Assembly (NCBI RefSeq): GCF_030813635.1
Contig: NZ_JAUSUM010000001.1
Span: forward strand, 744,001 to 808,000
Source of the DNA: Salibacterium salarium
GTDB lineage: Bacteria > Bacillota > Bacilli > Bacillales > Marinococcaceae
DNA length: 64,000 nt
Direction: 5' to 3'
Shown here in pieces: positions 1 to 14,849 of this stretch (its first letter is position 1; each line of letters starts with the position of its first letter). The notes beneath the pieces were generated by a model. That model did no database searches and was not told the DNA's origin. It saw only the letters and a list, made by a program, of their open reading frames with translations. Made by a program: the position numbers and the translations under genes.

Positions 1-266
<266 letters not shown>

Positions 267-397
267 ATGAAAAAGGGATGCTACAAAAAACCTAAACAAT
301 TTTAAATCGATTTTAACTCGTTTGTAACAAAGGTGAAACAATAAACGTGTTATGATGAAATCAGTAATTGACCCCCTTTTTATATATAAGCTAGAGA

Positions 398-434
398 AAC
401 ACAGGCAAAAAGATGCCTGTGTTCTTTTTTTTTT
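398..434 (+). terminator. Rho-independent terminator downstream of trxB
   Basis: A perfect 10-bp stem (AACACAGGCA / TGCCTGTGTT, 398-407 and 414-423) with a 6-nt loop is followed by an almost unbroken run of T. The rest of the 267-661 gap holds no gene: an A/T-rich stretch before the terminator and the rapZ promoter region after it. Confidence 0.9.
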
Positions 435-528
435 GAAGATACATGCTTGCGAAAAGCGTCCCGTCCGCAGCGGATTTTTATTTTAAAGAGCTGGGATAAA
501 ATGGTCCGGGTATAATAAACGGAAAAAA

Positions 529-558
529 TTGAGCAAAACCCCTTTTACATAGTATACT
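529..558 (+). promoter_or_regulatory. Probable SigA promoter of the rapZ operon
   Basis: TTGAGC (529-534) and TATACT (553-558) are separated by 18 bp, about 100 nt upstream of rapZ. It lies downstream of the trxB terminator, so rapZ-yvcK-whiA-crh appears to have its own promoter. A second -10-like TATAAT at 511-516 has no convincing -35. Confidence 0.45.
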
Positions 559-664
559 GAAAAGAGAGAATCGAGCTGTTAGATATGTCATCCATTACAG
601 CGGAGCTGAACGTATTCCATCATTAAAAGCAAAAGGATGGAATGAAGAAGGGAAGGGTCAAGTG

Positions 665-1546
665 ATGGGAGAACTGACAGAAGACATTCATGTAGTTATC
701 ATTACAGGAATGTCCGGAGCCGGTAAAACGGTAGCGGTGCAGAGTTTCGAAGACTTAGGGTTTTATTGTGTCGATAACTTACCACCAGCACTCATTCCGA
801 CATTTATTGAGTTAATCGAAAACTCAGGTGGAAAAATGAACAAAGTTGCTCTCGTTATTGATTTAAGAGGTCGTGAATTCTTCGATCATTTGTTTGAAGC
901 GGTTGATCACCTACGTTTAAAATCAAATTTAAGTACTCACATATTATTTTTGGATGCCAAAGATGATGTGCTTGTGCAGCGGTATAAAGAAACACGTCGG
1001 TCGCATCCGCTTGCCGCAGAAGAAACACCGCTTGAAGGCATTAATCAGGAGAGAGAAATTTTAGAAGATTTAAAAGGAAGAGCACGTCAAATTATTGATA
1101 CAAGTGAGTTACAGCCGAAACAGCTGCGCGAGAGGATCATCCAATTTTTTTCTGGACCGGAAAAGGATGCGTTTTCTGTCAATATTATGTCGTTTGGGTA
1201 TAAATATGGTCTCCCCATTGATGCCGATTTAGTGTTTGATGTTCGGTTTCTGCCAAATCCTCATTATATCGAGTCACTTAAACCTAAAACGGGTCTGGAA
1301 GAAGAAGTTTCGTCCTATGTGTTGAAGTGGGCAGAAACGAAGGAGTTCGTTGAAAAATTACTAGATATGTTGAAATATATGCTTCCTCAGTACAAACGGG
1401 AAGGTAAGAGTCAGCTTATTATCGCGATTGGCTGTACCGGGGGGGAACACCGCTCTGTCACGCTGGCGGAGTATGTGGCTGATTATTTTGCAGGAGAATA
1501 TGCCACGCATAAGAGCCATCGGGATATAGAGAAAGGGAAGGTATAG
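665..1546 (+). CDS. rapZ: RNase adapter / nucleotide-binding protein RapZ (YvcJ)
   Basis: P-loop NTPase of the RapZ/YvcJ family with an N-terminal Walker A (GMSGAGKT) and the conserved C-terminal domain ([10 protein letters not shown]). In E. coli RapZ guides RNase E to the sRNA GlmZ; in Bacillus YvcJ binds nucleotides and affects competence, and its RNA role is less clear. ATG at 665 sits 8 nt after the site GAAGGGAAGG; an overlapping GTG at 662 is an alternative start. Length (293 aa) fits the family. It is followed 5 nt later by yvcK, so the two are probably co-transcribed and translationally linked. Confidence 0.95.
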   Translation: MGELTEDIHVVIITGMSGAGKTVAVQSFEDLGFYCVDNLPPALIPTFIELIENSGGKMNKVALVIDLRGREFFDHLFEAVDHLRLKSNLSTHILFLDAKDDVLVQRYKETRRSHPLAAEETPLEGINQEREILEDLKGRARQIIDTSELQPKQLRERIIQFFSGPEKDAFSVNIMSFGYKYGLPIDADLVFDVRFLPNPHYIESLKPKTGLEEEVSSYVLKWAETKEFVEKLLDMLKYMLPQYKREGKSQLIIAIGCTGGEHRSVTLAEYVADYFAGEYATHKSHRDIEKGKV

Positions 1547-1551
1547 TCATC

Positions 1552-2496
1552 GTGAATAAACCAAAAATCGTCGTCATCGGCGGTGGAACGGGATTGTCTG
1601 TACTGTTACGGGGATTGAAAACTTTTCCTGTAGATATCACGGCGATTGTAACCGTTGCTGATGACGGCGGCAGCTCAGGAATACTTCGAAAAGAATTAAA
1701 TATTCCACCTCCAGGGGATGTCCGTAATGTTCTCGTAGCACTTGCGGAAGTAGAACCGATGATTGAACAGATGTTTCAACATCGGTTTGAAAATGGAAAT
1801 GGTCTGTCCGGTCACTCGTTAGGAAACTTGCTGTTGGCAGGTATGACTTCAATTACTGGAGATTTTTCAAGAGGAATTAGTGAATTAAGTACGGTCCTTA
1901 ATGTAAGGGGAAATGTGTTTCCGGCTGCTAATCAAAGTATTGAATTAAAAGCTGAAATGACGGATGGTTCTATTGTTACAGGAGAATCAAATATTCCTCA
2001 TTCAGGTAAACAGATTAAAAAGGTCCGTTTATCACCGAAGGGCGTTCAGCCGCTGCCGGAAAGCCTTGAAGCTATAAAACAGGCTGATCTTATTGTACTT
2101 GGCCCGGGGAGTTTGTACACAAGTGTTATCCCCAATTTACTCGTTCCTGGAATTGCTAAGGCTATACAAGAAGCTTCCGCACGTAAAGTGTATATATGCA
2201 ATGGAATGACACAATCTGGGGAAACGGATCATTTTTCAGTAGCCGATCATGTAGAAGCGATACGTTCTCACACTGGCTGCAATGTGATAGATACGGTACT
2301 TGTGAACAATAGTGAGATTCCGGCTGAAGTATTAGATAAATATGCGAAAGAGTCCGCATTTCCGGTACACTTTGATGAACAACGATTGGAGGACTTAGGA
2401 TACTCTGTCGTAAAGGATGCATTTATGCATTATCATGGTGACCTTTTTCGACATGATGCGGTTAAAGTATCCCAATCTTTATTAAAAGAACTTTAG
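1552..2496 (+). CDS. yvcK: Gluconeogenesis factor YvcK (CofD-like fold)
   Basis: 314-aa member of the YvcK/CofD family, recognised by the N-terminal VIGGGTGLSVLLRGLK, the VADDGGSSGILRKE motif and LGPGSLYTSVIPNL. In B. subtilis YvcK is needed for growth on gluconeogenic substrates and for cell shape via PBP1 localisation; it binds UDP-sugars and is phosphorylated by PrkC. The GTG start at 1552 lies 5 nt after the rapZ stop, within a tight operon. No oddities. Confidence 0.95.
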   Translation: MNKPKIVVIGGGTGLSVLLRGLKTFPVDITAIVTVADDGGSSGILRKELNIPPPGDVRNVLVALAEVEPMIEQMFQHRFENGNGLSGHSLGNLLLAGMTSITGDFSRGISELSTVLNVRGNVFPAANQSIELKAEMTDGSIVTGESNIPHSGKQIKKVRLSPKGVQPLPESLEAIKQADLIVLGPGSLYTSVIPNLLVPGIAKAIQEASARKVYICNGMTQSGETDHFSVADHVEAIRSHTGCNVIDTVLVNNSEIPAEVLDKYAKESAFPVHFDEQRLEDLGYSVVKDAFMHYHGDLFRHDAVKVSQSLLKEL

Positions 2497-2552
2497 TAGA
2501 GCGGAAGACATTTCTATCAAGCTCTACAATGTAAAAAGGCGGTGAACGAAAT

Positions 2553-3527
2553 ATGTCGTCCTTTGCGGCTATGACAAAAAAGGAATTAACTCAATTCGAA
2601 TCGGATGAATGTTGCGCAAAGGCAGAACTTGCCGCATTAATACGTATGAATGGATCAATTTCTTTCAGCAATGGTCAACTACTTTTAGATGTATCGACAG
2701 AAAATGCAGCCATTGCACGAAGAATTTATAAGTTAATAAAACGGGTATATAAAGATATTGTTGTAGAACTCATGGTTCGAAAAAAAATGCGTTTGAAAAA
2801 AAATAACGTATACATCGTACGCATCACACAAGAAGCTCGTGAGCTGTTAAGTGACTTAAGTATTATGAAAGATGGATTTCGTTTCATTCGTTCGATTTCC
2901 ACAGATATTTTAGAAGACAATTGTTGCAAACGGGCTTATCTCCGTGGGGCTTTTTTAGCTGGCGGCTCGGTAAACCATCCCGAAACATCCTCGTATCACC
3001 TTGAAATATTCTCCTTATATGAGGAACATAATAAAGCCCTTCGTGAGCTTCTTCATGAATTTGACCTTTCTTCAAAAAGTTTGGAACGAAAAAAAGGATT
3101 TATCCTATATATTAAAGAAAGTGAGAAAATAACAGAATTTCTAAACGTTATCGGGGCCCATCAGGCTCTCCTCTATTTCGAAGACGTTCGTATTATGAAA
3201 GATATGAGAAATTCTGTGAATCGTCTAGTTAATTGCGAAACGGCTAATTTAAATAAAACGGTGGGAGCCGCTTTACGACAGGTCGAAAACATTCAAATAG
3301 TTGATAATGAGATAGGACTGGAACAGCTGCCTGATAAAGTTCGGGAAATGGCAGAACTTCGGGTGAAACATCAAGATGTCACATTAAAAGAGCTTGGTGA
3401 AATGGTTCCAAGTGGTCCCGTTAGTAAATCAGGAGTGAATCACCGTCTCCGAAAAATTAATCAATTGGCCGAAAAAATTCGAAATGGAGAGAATGTTCAG
3501 CTCGAAAACAACGTACATGTAGATTAA
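2553..3527 (+). CDS. whiA: WhiA, DNA-binding regulator of sporulation / cell division
   Basis: 324-aa WhiA protein (DUF199): an N-terminal LAGLIDADG homing-endonuclease-like domain ([18 protein letters not shown]) without the catalytic acidic residues, joined to a C-terminal helix-turn-helix ([31 protein letters not shown]). In actinobacteria it triggers sporulation septation; in B. subtilis it influences Z-ring formation and chromosome segregation. It lies third in the rapZ-yvcK-whiA-crh operon with the site GGCGGTG before ATG 2553. Confidence 0.95.
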   Translation: MSSFAAMTKKELTQFESDECCAKAELAALIRMNGSISFSNGQLLLDVSTENAAIARRIYKLIKRVYKDIVVELMVRKKMRLKKNNVYIVRITQEARELLSDLSIMKDGFRFIRSISTDILEDNCCKRAYLRGAFLAGGSVNHPETSSYHLEIFSLYEEHNKALRELLHEFDLSSKSLERKKGFILYIKESEKITEFLNVIGAHQALLYFEDVRIMKDMRNSVNRLVNCETANLNKTVGAALRQVENIQIVDNEIGLEQLPDKVREMAELRVKHQDVTLKELGEMVPSGPVSKSGVNHRLRKINQLAEKIRNGENVQLENNVHVD

Positions 3528-3546
3528 TGGAGGGAGGTAGATACGA

Positions 3547-3804
3547 TTGGTCGAAAAAACCACAGAGGTTAAATTGAAAACAGGTTTGCAAGCACGCCCT
3601 GCCGCCTTATTTGTGCAAGAAGCGAACCGTTTTCAATCAGATGTGTTTATTGAAAAAGATAGTAAAAAGGTCAACGCCAAAAGTATAATGGGCATTATGA
3701 GTTTGGCAGCAAGAACAGGAGAAGTTATAAAGGTAACCGTAGATGGTAATGACGAGGATGAAGCCATCAATGCACTTGTTCAATTTGTAGAAAAAGAAGA
3801 ATGA
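3547..3804 (+). CDS. crh: Crh, HPr-like catabolite repression protein
   Basis: 85-aa HPr paralogue. Residue 15, the PEP-phosphorylated His in HPr, is Gln (LKTGLQARPAA), the defining feature of Crh, while the regulatory Ser46 is kept (NAKSIMGIMS). Crh therefore cannot carry PTS phosphate but can be phosphorylated by HPrK and serve as a CcpA cofactor. The start is TTG 3547, preceded by the strong site GGAGGGAGG; no ATG fits. It is the last gene of its operon and is followed by a terminator. Confidence 0.96.
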   Translation: MVEKTTEVKLKTGLQARPAALFVQEANRFQSDVFIEKDSKKVNAKSIMGIMSLAARTGEVIKVTVDGNDEDEAINALVQFVEKEE

Positions 3805-3810
3805 TAAAGA

Positions 3811-3856
3811 AAAACAGCGCTTTTTCCTGAAAAGAGAGGAAAGCGCTGTTTTTTAC
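3811..3856 (+). terminator. Terminator after crh
   Basis: Inverted repeat with arms containing AAAACAGCGCTTTTTCCT and AGGAAAGCGCTGTTTT and a short loop, ending in T6. It closes the rapZ-crh operon. Confidence 0.9.
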
Positions 3857-3882
3857 TTAGGAGCCTAAGGGTTCTGCTGTAG

Positions 3883-3926
3883 AAAAAGGCTGCCTGCGCA
3901 GTGAATATCACTGTTTCGGCAGCCTC
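3883..3926 (-). terminator. Terminator after clpP
   Basis: On the minus strand AGGCTGCC...CAGTGA TAT TCACTG...GGCAGCCT folds into a two-part stem followed by TTTTTCT, just beyond the clpP stop codon. It faces the crh terminator, so the two convergent units are insulated. Confidence 0.88.
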
Positions 3927-3943
3927 GATGGAAGAGACAATGT

Positions 3944-4522
3944 TTACTTATAAAGAACGTCGTCAATCAATCCATATTGTTTTGCGTCTTCTGCGGTCAT
4001 GAAGTTATCACGATCTGTGTCACGTTGAATAACTTCAAGTGGTTGACCTGTACGCTCGGATAGAATGTTGTTCAGCTTTTCCCGGATGTCCAAGATACGG
4101 CGAGCGTGAATATCAATATCAGTGGCCTGACCTTGTGTCCCACCGAGCGGTTGGTGAATCATGACTTCACTATTTGGAAGAGCATAACGCTTTCCTTCTT
4201 GTCCTGCAGTCAAAAGGAAAGATCCCATAGAAGCAGCCATTCCGACACAAATAGTGGAAACTTCCGGTTTAATATGCTGCATGGTGTCATAGATGGCCAT
4301 TCCTGCTGTAATCGAGCCACCTGGACTATTAATGTATAGCGAAATATCTTTCTCCGGATCATCTGCGGCTAAGAAAAGTAGTTGAGCCACAACCGAATTA
4401 GCGATATTGTCATCAATCCCAGATCCAAGCATAATAATGCGGTCTTTCAGTAGGCGGGAATAAATGTCATACGCACGTTCCCCGCGATTTGTTTGTTCAA
4501 TAACTGTTGGAATTAAATTCAT
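3944..4522 (-). CDS. clpP: ATP-dependent Clp protease proteolytic subunit ClpP
   Basis: 192-aa serine peptidase of family S14 with the complete catalytic triad: Ser98 (GMAASMGS), His123 (MIHQPLGG) and Asp172 (RDTDRDNF). It forms tetradecamers that degrade proteins unfolded by ClpX, ClpC or ClpE in the cytosol. The start is preceded by GAGGAGG. It is monocistronic and transcribed against its neighbours. A CtsR operator overlaps its promoter, so heat-shock control is expected. Confidence 0.98.
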   Translation of the reverse strand: MNLIPTVIEQTNRGERAYDIYSRLLKDRIIMLGSGIDDNIANSVVAQLLFLAADDPEKDISLYINSPGGSITAGMAIYDTMQHIKPEVSTICVGMAASMGSFLLTAGQEGKRYALPNSEVMIHQPLGGTQGQATDIDIHARRILDIREKLNNILSERTGQPLEVIQRDTDRDNFMTAEDAKQYGLIDDVLYK

Positions 4523-4580
4523 GTTTATACATCCTCCTCTTCATTTCATGCTTTCAGCCCTGTGTTTAGCTGTTGATTCC

Positions 4581-4610
4581 ATCATACTCTTATGGTCAAT
4601 GATGGTCAAA
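4581..4610 (-). promoter_or_regulatory. SigA promoter of clpP overlapped by a CtsR operator
   Basis: On the minus strand TTGACC (4604-4609) and TATGAT (4581-4586) are spaced by exactly 17 bp. The plus strand at 4594-4610 reads GGTCAATGATGGTCAAA, the direct heptamer repeat bound by CtsR (consensus RGTCAAANANRGTCAAA) with one mismatch. The operator covers the -35 and part of the spacer, an arrangement that fits repression relieved by heat or protein-folding stress. Confidence 0.88.
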
Positions 4611-4826
4611 TAAAAAGGCGGATAAAATAAAAATCCGCTTAACCATAGACCATTGTACAATAAAAACACCGTTAACTCTAACGTTTTAATGAAAATGGGT
4701 GCTAACAATTTTCTGTTTTCTGAAACAAGAGAATCTTTCTGTATAATAACCGTTTCTTTGCTGATTCAAACTTCTATTAGAAAAACATATTAAGACGGGA
4801 TAAAGTACGAGCGCCGATTCATATGA

Positions 4827-4852
4827 TATAATAAATAAGGAAAACGTTTACA
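4827..4852 (+). promoter_or_regulatory. sigL -10 element and candidate cre site
   Basis: TATAAT at 4827-4832 is followed at 4839-4852 by GGAAAACGTTTACA, 12 of 14 matches to a strong CcpA box (TGAAAGCGTTTACA). A cre just downstream of the start of transcription suggests roadblock repression by CcpA, which is known for B. subtilis sigL. No good -35 is seen. The remaining 4611-4826 stretch holds no gene. Confidence 0.6.
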
Positions 4853-4872
4853 AGGGAGAAGGAGGGAACAAC

Positions 4873-6231
4873 ATGAACCTGGACATAGGGTTATATCAAC
4901 AACAGTCTATGAAGCTCGTTATGACACAAGAGCTACGCCAGGCCATTTCCTTATTACAATTATCTACGCATGAGCTGACTAATTATATTGAAGAAGCAGC
5001 ATTAGAGAATCCGTTAATGGAAATAGAACGTCAAGAACTTACGATGCATACTATACATGAAGCGTACAAGATGCCGGTGATGTGGCATGATGAACCTCCT
5101 GAAATGCAAGAAAAAGAAGACCATCGTGATTTTTCAATGTTTGATCAGGTAAGAGACGATAATATAGGAATCTCGGATTACTTAATTGAACAAATACGTC
5201 TGATGCCTTTAAATGAACTAGAAATGAAACAATTGATGTATTTAGCCGGAAATGTTGGAGACAATGGTTATTTGGAAGGGAGCTATAAAGAAGCAGCGAA
5301 AGTATTTTCCATTTCGCCTAAGCAATATGAAGAGCTTGTAGTTACCTTACAAACCTTAGAGCCGGCTGGTGTAGCCGCACGTTCTCTGCAGGAATGTTTA
5401 ATGCTTCAACTTAAGCGTATGTCTCCAAGAAATGAGCTTGCCGAAAAAGTAGCAGCGGCTGGTTTGGAGGAATTAGGGACCTATAATTGGAAGAAGCTCG
5501 CAACAGAGTTAAACGTCTCATTGAAAGATATTCAGAGAGTACACGATGATATTCAACAGTTAAATCCGTATCCTGGGTCTCCGTTTGATAGTGAGGAACC
5601 GGCATGGTTAGTACCAGACGTTTATATTGAAAAAGATGGCTCCGAGTTTTGTGTCCGCCTGCATGATGACAGCCTTCCAAAAATAAGGTTGAACGACCAA
5701 TATCGTCATCTGTTGGAGAGCAAAGAAGAAGGAGAAGCAACCGAATATGCGCAGAAAAAATATAAGCAACTGACATGGATATTGAACAGCATCAATCAGC
5801 GTCAACAAACGATTAAAAATGTAACGGAGGCGATTGTTGAATTTCAGTATGACTTTTTTAAAGATGGTTCTAACGAAATGAAGCCTTTAACTTTAAAAGA
5901 CGTAGCAGACAAGGCAGACGTACATGAATCAACGGTCTCACGTACAACAACCAATAAATATGTCCAAACGCCCCACGGATTATTTGAATTGAAACACTTT
6001 TTCTCAACTGGTGTGAACAGTTTGGATGGTGAACAAACATCAACGTTAGCTATTAAGAAAATGATTCATGATTTAGTAAATCAAGAGGAAAAACAAGCCC
6101 CTTTGTCCGATCAAAAAATTTCGACCCAGATAGAATCCGACAAAGGTATATCTATATCAAGACGAGCGGTTGCTAAGTACAGAGATGAATTAAATATTCC
6201 TTCCTCTTCGAAACGAAAACGTTACGTTTGA
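4873..6231 (+). CDS. rpoN: RNA polymerase sigma-54 factor (SigL/RpoN)
   Basis: 452-aa sigma-54. Region I is the Gln/Leu-rich N-terminus (QQQSMKLVMTQELRQAISLL) that contacts enhancer-binding activators. The C-terminal helix-turn-helix (LKDVADKADVHESTVSRTT) and the RpoN box (ISRRAVAKYRDELNI) bind the -24/-12 promoter. ATG 4873 follows GGAGAAGGAGG. In Bacillus SigL drives levanase, acetoin, arginine and branched-chain amino acid catabolism. It stands next to cggR as in B. subtilis. No sigma-54 activator is encoded in this window. Confidence 0.96.
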   Translation: MNLDIGLYQQQSMKLVMTQELRQAISLLQLSTHELTNYIEEAALENPLMEIERQELTMHTIHEAYKMPVMWHDEPPEMQEKEDHRDFSMFDQVRDDNIGISDYLIEQIRLMPLNELEMKQLMYLAGNVGDNGYLEGSYKEAAKVFSISPKQYEELVVTLQTLEPAGVAARSLQECLMLQLKRMSPRNELAEKVAAAGLEELGTYNWKKLATELNVSLKDIQRVHDDIQQLNPYPGSPFDSEEPAWLVPDVYIEKDGSEFCVRLHDDSLPKIRLNDQYRHLLESKEEGEATEYAQKKYKQLTWILNSINQRQQTIKNVTEAIVEFQYDFFKDGSNEMKPLTLKDVADKADVHESTVSRTTTNKYVQTPHGLFELKHFFSTGVNSLDGEQTSTLAIKKMIHDLVNQEEKQAPLSDQKISTQIESDKGISISRRAVAKYRDELNIPSSSKRKRYV

Positions 6232-6302
6232 AAAAGAATAAAATGGGGAAGATAAGTATTGAAAAGTTTTCTTCTCCATTTTTACTATGGCGAAACTTGT
6301 AG

Positions 6303-6331
6303 TTGCTTGTGGCGTTGATTCTTGATAAAAT
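6303..6331 (+). promoter_or_regulatory. Promoter of the cggR-gapA operon
   Basis: TTGCTT (6303-6308) and TAAAAT (6326-6331) are separated by 17 bp. The CggR operator begins about 40 nt downstream, so transcription would start upstream of the operator as in B. subtilis. Confidence 0.65.
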
Positions 6332-6370
6332 AAACATGCATAAAGAAGAAAACCTTTTTTATGCCGTAAG

Positions 6371-6406
6371 CGGGACTAAAAATGTCTTAGCGGGACCATT
6401 CACGTC
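6371..6406 (+). promoter_or_regulatory. CggR operator (two direct repeats)
   Basis: Two copies of CGGGAC-N6-(T/C)GTC separated by 4 nt: CGGGAC at 6371 and 6391, TGTC at 6383 and CGTC at 6403. This reproduces the CGGGACN6TGTCN4CGGGACN6TGTC operator of B. subtilis CggR with a single base change. It lies between the promoter and the cggR start, so the repressor, released by fructose-1,6-bisphosphate, would block elongation. Confidence 0.92.
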
Positions 6407-6432
6407 CCGTGAGAGTCTGGTGATGGGTACAT

Positions 6433-8554
<2,122 letters not shown>

Positions 8555-8580
8555 GAAACAAGGCAACCTGGGAATGATAC

Positions 8581-8620
8581 AGAAGGGAGAAGGAAGTAAT
8601 ATTTCTTACTCCCTTTTCTT
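8581..8620 (+). terminator. Probable partial terminator between gapA and pgk
   Basis: AAGGGAG...GTAA-tatttc-TTAC...TCCCTT forms an interrupted stem followed by TTTCTT. A weak -10-like TACAAT at 8644 follows. It could lower expression of pgk and downstream genes relative to gapA, as in B. subtilis, where shorter transcripts end after gapA. Confidence 0.6.
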
Positions 8621-8687
8621 ATGAATGAAGTGTTATTAATGGGTACAATGATAGGGAAATGTGATTAACAATCGAGGAGGTTCTTTC

Positions 8688-9872
8688 ATGAACAAAAAAT
8701 CAATACGCGATATAGATTTAAAAGGACAAACTGTCTTTTGCCGGGTCGATTTTAACGTACCGATGAATAAAGACGAAGTGACGGATGATACTCGTATCCG
8801 TGCAGCATTGCCAACGATTCAACATCTGATTGATCAAGGAGCGAAAATTATTCTTGGAAGCCATCTTGGCCGTCCAAAAGGAGAGGCTTCTGATGAACTT
8901 CGTTTAGGTCCGGTTGCCGTTCGTCTTGGAAATCTTCTTCATAAAGATGTAAAAAAAGTGGATGAGGTTTATGGAGATGAAGCGAAGCAGGCAGCTGAAA
9001 ACTTAGTAGAAGGCGAAGTATTGTTGCTTGAAAACCTTCGTTTTGAACCAGGCGAAGAGAAAAATGATGAAACGTTGTCTAAAAACCTTGCTTCCTTAGC
9101 GGATGTTTATGTAAATGACGCGTTTGGTGCCGCACACCGTGCTCATGCTTCAACGGAAGGCGTTGCACGTCACATTCCGGCAGTATCTGGCTTGTTGATG
9201 GAAAAAGAACTAGAAGTACTCGGACAAGCATTAACAACACCAGAACGCCCATTCACAGCTATCGTCGGCGGTGCAAAGGTGAAAGACAAAATCGGTGTGA
9301 TTGATTACCTGCTCGATAAAGTAGACAATTTAATCATCGGTGGAGGACTTGCTTACACATTCGTTAAAGCAAAAGGCTACGAAATCGGAAAATCCCTCTT
9401 AGATGAAGAAAAGATTGACTTGGCGAACGAATATATGCAAAAAGCAAAAGATAATGGTGTAAACTTCTACATGCCGCTTGATGTAACCGTTGCTGATGAT
9501 CTAAGTGAAGACGCTAATACAAAAGTGGTAAATATCGAAAATATCCCATCTGACTGGGAAGCACTTGACATTGGCCCTAAAACGATGGAAGCTTATAAAG
9601 ATGTCATTCAAGATTCCAAGCTGGTGTTGTGGAACGGACCAATGGGTGTATTTGAATTTAAACCATTTTCAAAAGGCACAAGAGCTATCGGTGAAGCACT
9701 AGCAGAAGCATCCGAAACGTATTCCGTCATTGGCGGGGGCGATTCTGCAGCTGCCGTAGAGAAATTTGGTATGGCAGACAAAATGAGTCACATATCAACC
9801 GGAGGCGGCGCTTCCCTTGAATTCATGGAAGGAAAAGTACTTCCAGGTGTCGCAGCACTAAGTGATAAATAA
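8688..9872 (+). CDS. pgk: Phosphoglycerate kinase
   Basis: 394-aa PGK with the substrate-binding N-terminal motif [18 protein letters not shown], and the nucleotide-site segments [20 protein letters not shown] and [13 protein letters not shown]. It makes ATP from 1,3-bisphosphoglycerate and ADP. ATG 8688 follows GAGGAGG at 5-8 nt; the open frame extends upstream to 8661 but without a site. Third gene of the glycolytic operon, length typical. Confidence 0.98.
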   Translation: MNKKSIRDIDLKGQTVFCRVDFNVPMNKDEVTDDTRIRAALPTIQHLIDQGAKIILGSHLGRPKGEASDELRLGPVAVRLGNLLHKDVKKVDEVYGDEAKQAAENLVEGEVLLLENLRFEPGEEKNDETLSKNLASLADVYVNDAFGAAHRAHASTEGVARHIPAVSGLLMEKELEVLGQALTTPERPFTAIVGGAKVKDKIGVIDYLLDKVDNLIIGGGLAYTFVKAKGYEIGKSLLDEEKIDLANEYMQKAKDNGVNFYMPLDVTVADDLSEDANTKVVNIENIPSDWEALDIGPKTMEAYKDVIQDSKLVLWNGPMGVFEFKPFSKGTRAIGEALAEASETYSVIGGGDSAAAVEKFGMADKMSHISTGGGASLEFMEGKVLPGVAALSDK

Positions 9873-9897
9873 ACAATAACTCAAACGATAGAAATAA

Positions 9898-12208
<2,311 letters not shown>

Positions 12209-12211
12209 TAA

Positions 12212-13510
<1,299 letters not shown>

Positions 13511-13515
13511 TACGT

Positions 13516-13558
13516 AACGCCGCAGTTTGCTTCTCGCTGGCAAACTGCGGCGTTTTTA
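13516..13558 (+). terminator. Terminator of the glycolytic operon
   Basis: Perfect 15-bp stem (AACGCCGCAGTTTGC at 13516-13530 with GCAAACTGCGGCGTT at 13540-13554), 9-nt loop, then T5. Confidence 0.95.
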
Positions 13559-13636
13559 AATAAATGGTATGATTGCCAAGTACAAGTCGTTGTGTTACAT
13601 TATGAATAGTGTGATTTGGACGTGGAGGTGTCATGA

Positions 13637-13867
13637 TTGGAAACGTTGCTATACGTACTTTTAATTATTGTTTCGTTAGCTTTAATAACCGTAGTACTTC
13701 TTCAAGCAGGCCGGAGTGCTGGATTGTCAGGAGCTATATCGGGTGGCGCCGAGCAGATGATTGGAAAGCAAAAAGCGCGTGGAATTGAAGCTTTCCTCAC
13801 TCGAGCTACTGTTGTATTAGCGGTGCTATTTTTTGTACTTACATTATTGCTCGGTTATTTTCTGTAA
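13637..13867 (+). CDS. secG: Protein translocase subunit SecG
   Basis: 76-aa membrane protein with two hydrophobic segments (residues ~3-22 and ~57-76) and the conserved loop [16 protein letters not shown]. It is the non-essential third subunit of the SecYEG channel. Start TTG 13637 lies 6 nt after GGAGGTG; the ATG at 13633 is out of frame. The order secG-est-rnr-smpB-ssrA is the same as in B. subtilis. Confidence 0.93.
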   Translation: METLLYVLLIIVSLALITVVLLQAGRSAGLSGAISGGAEQMIGKQKARGIEAFLTRATVVLAVLFFVLTLLLGYFL

Positions 13868-13910
13868 TATCTTGCGTAATGATTAGACAGAATAGAAACG
13901 GGAATAAGTG

Positions 13911-13946
13911 AAAGCAGCGGGACCATCACCTGGCTGCTTTTTTTAT
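13911..13946 (+). terminator. Terminator after secG
   Basis: AAGCAGC...GCTGCTT stem with a GC-containing loop followed by T7. It separates secG from the esterase gene. Confidence 0.75.
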
Positions 13947-14042
13947 ATAATAAACAGAAGAAGTAACTGGAAGAATTGGAATAAATGTATATGATAGAGA
14001 TGAAATGGATAGGCAGAATAAAGAGAGAAAGGGGAATTCATC

Positions 14043-14798
14043 ATGAAAGTAGTACCACCAAAACCATTTACGTTTGAAGGAGGCAATCGGGCTGTCTTAT
14101 TGCTGCATGCTTTTACCGGCAATTCAGCAGATGTCCGGATGTTGGGGAGATTTTTACAGAAAAAAGGATATACGTGTCACGCACCGATTTTGTCGGGTCA
14201 TGGAGTTCCCCCGGAAGAATTGATGGAATCAAATGCGTTTGATTGGTGGCAGGACGTAGAAAAAGCGTGGCAGCACCTTAAAAATGAAGGATATGATGAA
14301 ATTGCCGTAGCCGGTCTTTCCCTTGGCGGTTTAATGACATTAAAAGCAGCATACATGTTTAATGTGAAGGGAATTATACCTATGTGTGCACCAATGACAA
14401 TATCCGAAAATAAAGAGAGATTATATCAAGGTGTCCTGCGCTATACAAAAGAATTCAAGCAGTTGGAGAAAAAAGAGGAAGCCCAAATTGAAAAAGAAAT
14501 GGAAGCATTTAAAGAACTGCCTTTAGACACGCTTCAATCGGTGAATGAAACGATAAAAGACGTAAAGGATTCATTGGATATGATATATGCACCGACCTTT
14601 ATCGTCCAAGCGGTAAACGATGAAATGGTAGAAACCAAAAGTGCTCAAATCATTCATGATGAAATTGCTACTACCGATAAAACATTAAAATGGTATAAAG
14701 ATTCGCCACACGTTATTACTCATGGACCAGAAAAAGAACAACTCCACGAAGATATTTACCAGTTTTTAGAACAGCTTGACTGGGAAACAGACAAATAG
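14043..14798 (+). CDS. est: Carboxylesterase (Est30/YvaK family)
   Basis: 251-aa alpha/beta hydrolase with the complete triad: nucleophile Ser93 (GLSLGG), Asp193 (AVNDEMVE) and His223 (DSPHVITHG), and the oxyanion motif [10 protein letters not shown] near residue 22. The positions match Geobacillus Est30 almost exactly. Cytosolic, hydrolysing short- to medium-chain esters; the physiological substrate is not known. It sits between secG and rnr as in B. subtilis. Confidence 0.93.
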   Translation: MKVVPPKPFTFEGGNRAVLLLHAFTGNSADVRMLGRFLQKKGYTCHAPILSGHGVPPEELMESNAFDWWQDVEKAWQHLKNEGYDEIAVAGLSLGGLMTLKAAYMFNVKGIIPMCAPMTISENKERLYQGVLRYTKEFKQLEKKEEAQIEKEMEAFKELPLDTLQSVNETIKDVKDSLDMIYAPTFIVQAVNDEMVETKSAQIIHDEIATTDKTLKWYKDSPHVITHGPEKEQLHEDIYQFLEQLDWETDK

Positions 14799-14849
14799 AA
14801 ATAGAGTTATGATCTGACGAAGAAATTATTACGAAAGGAGATGAAATAG

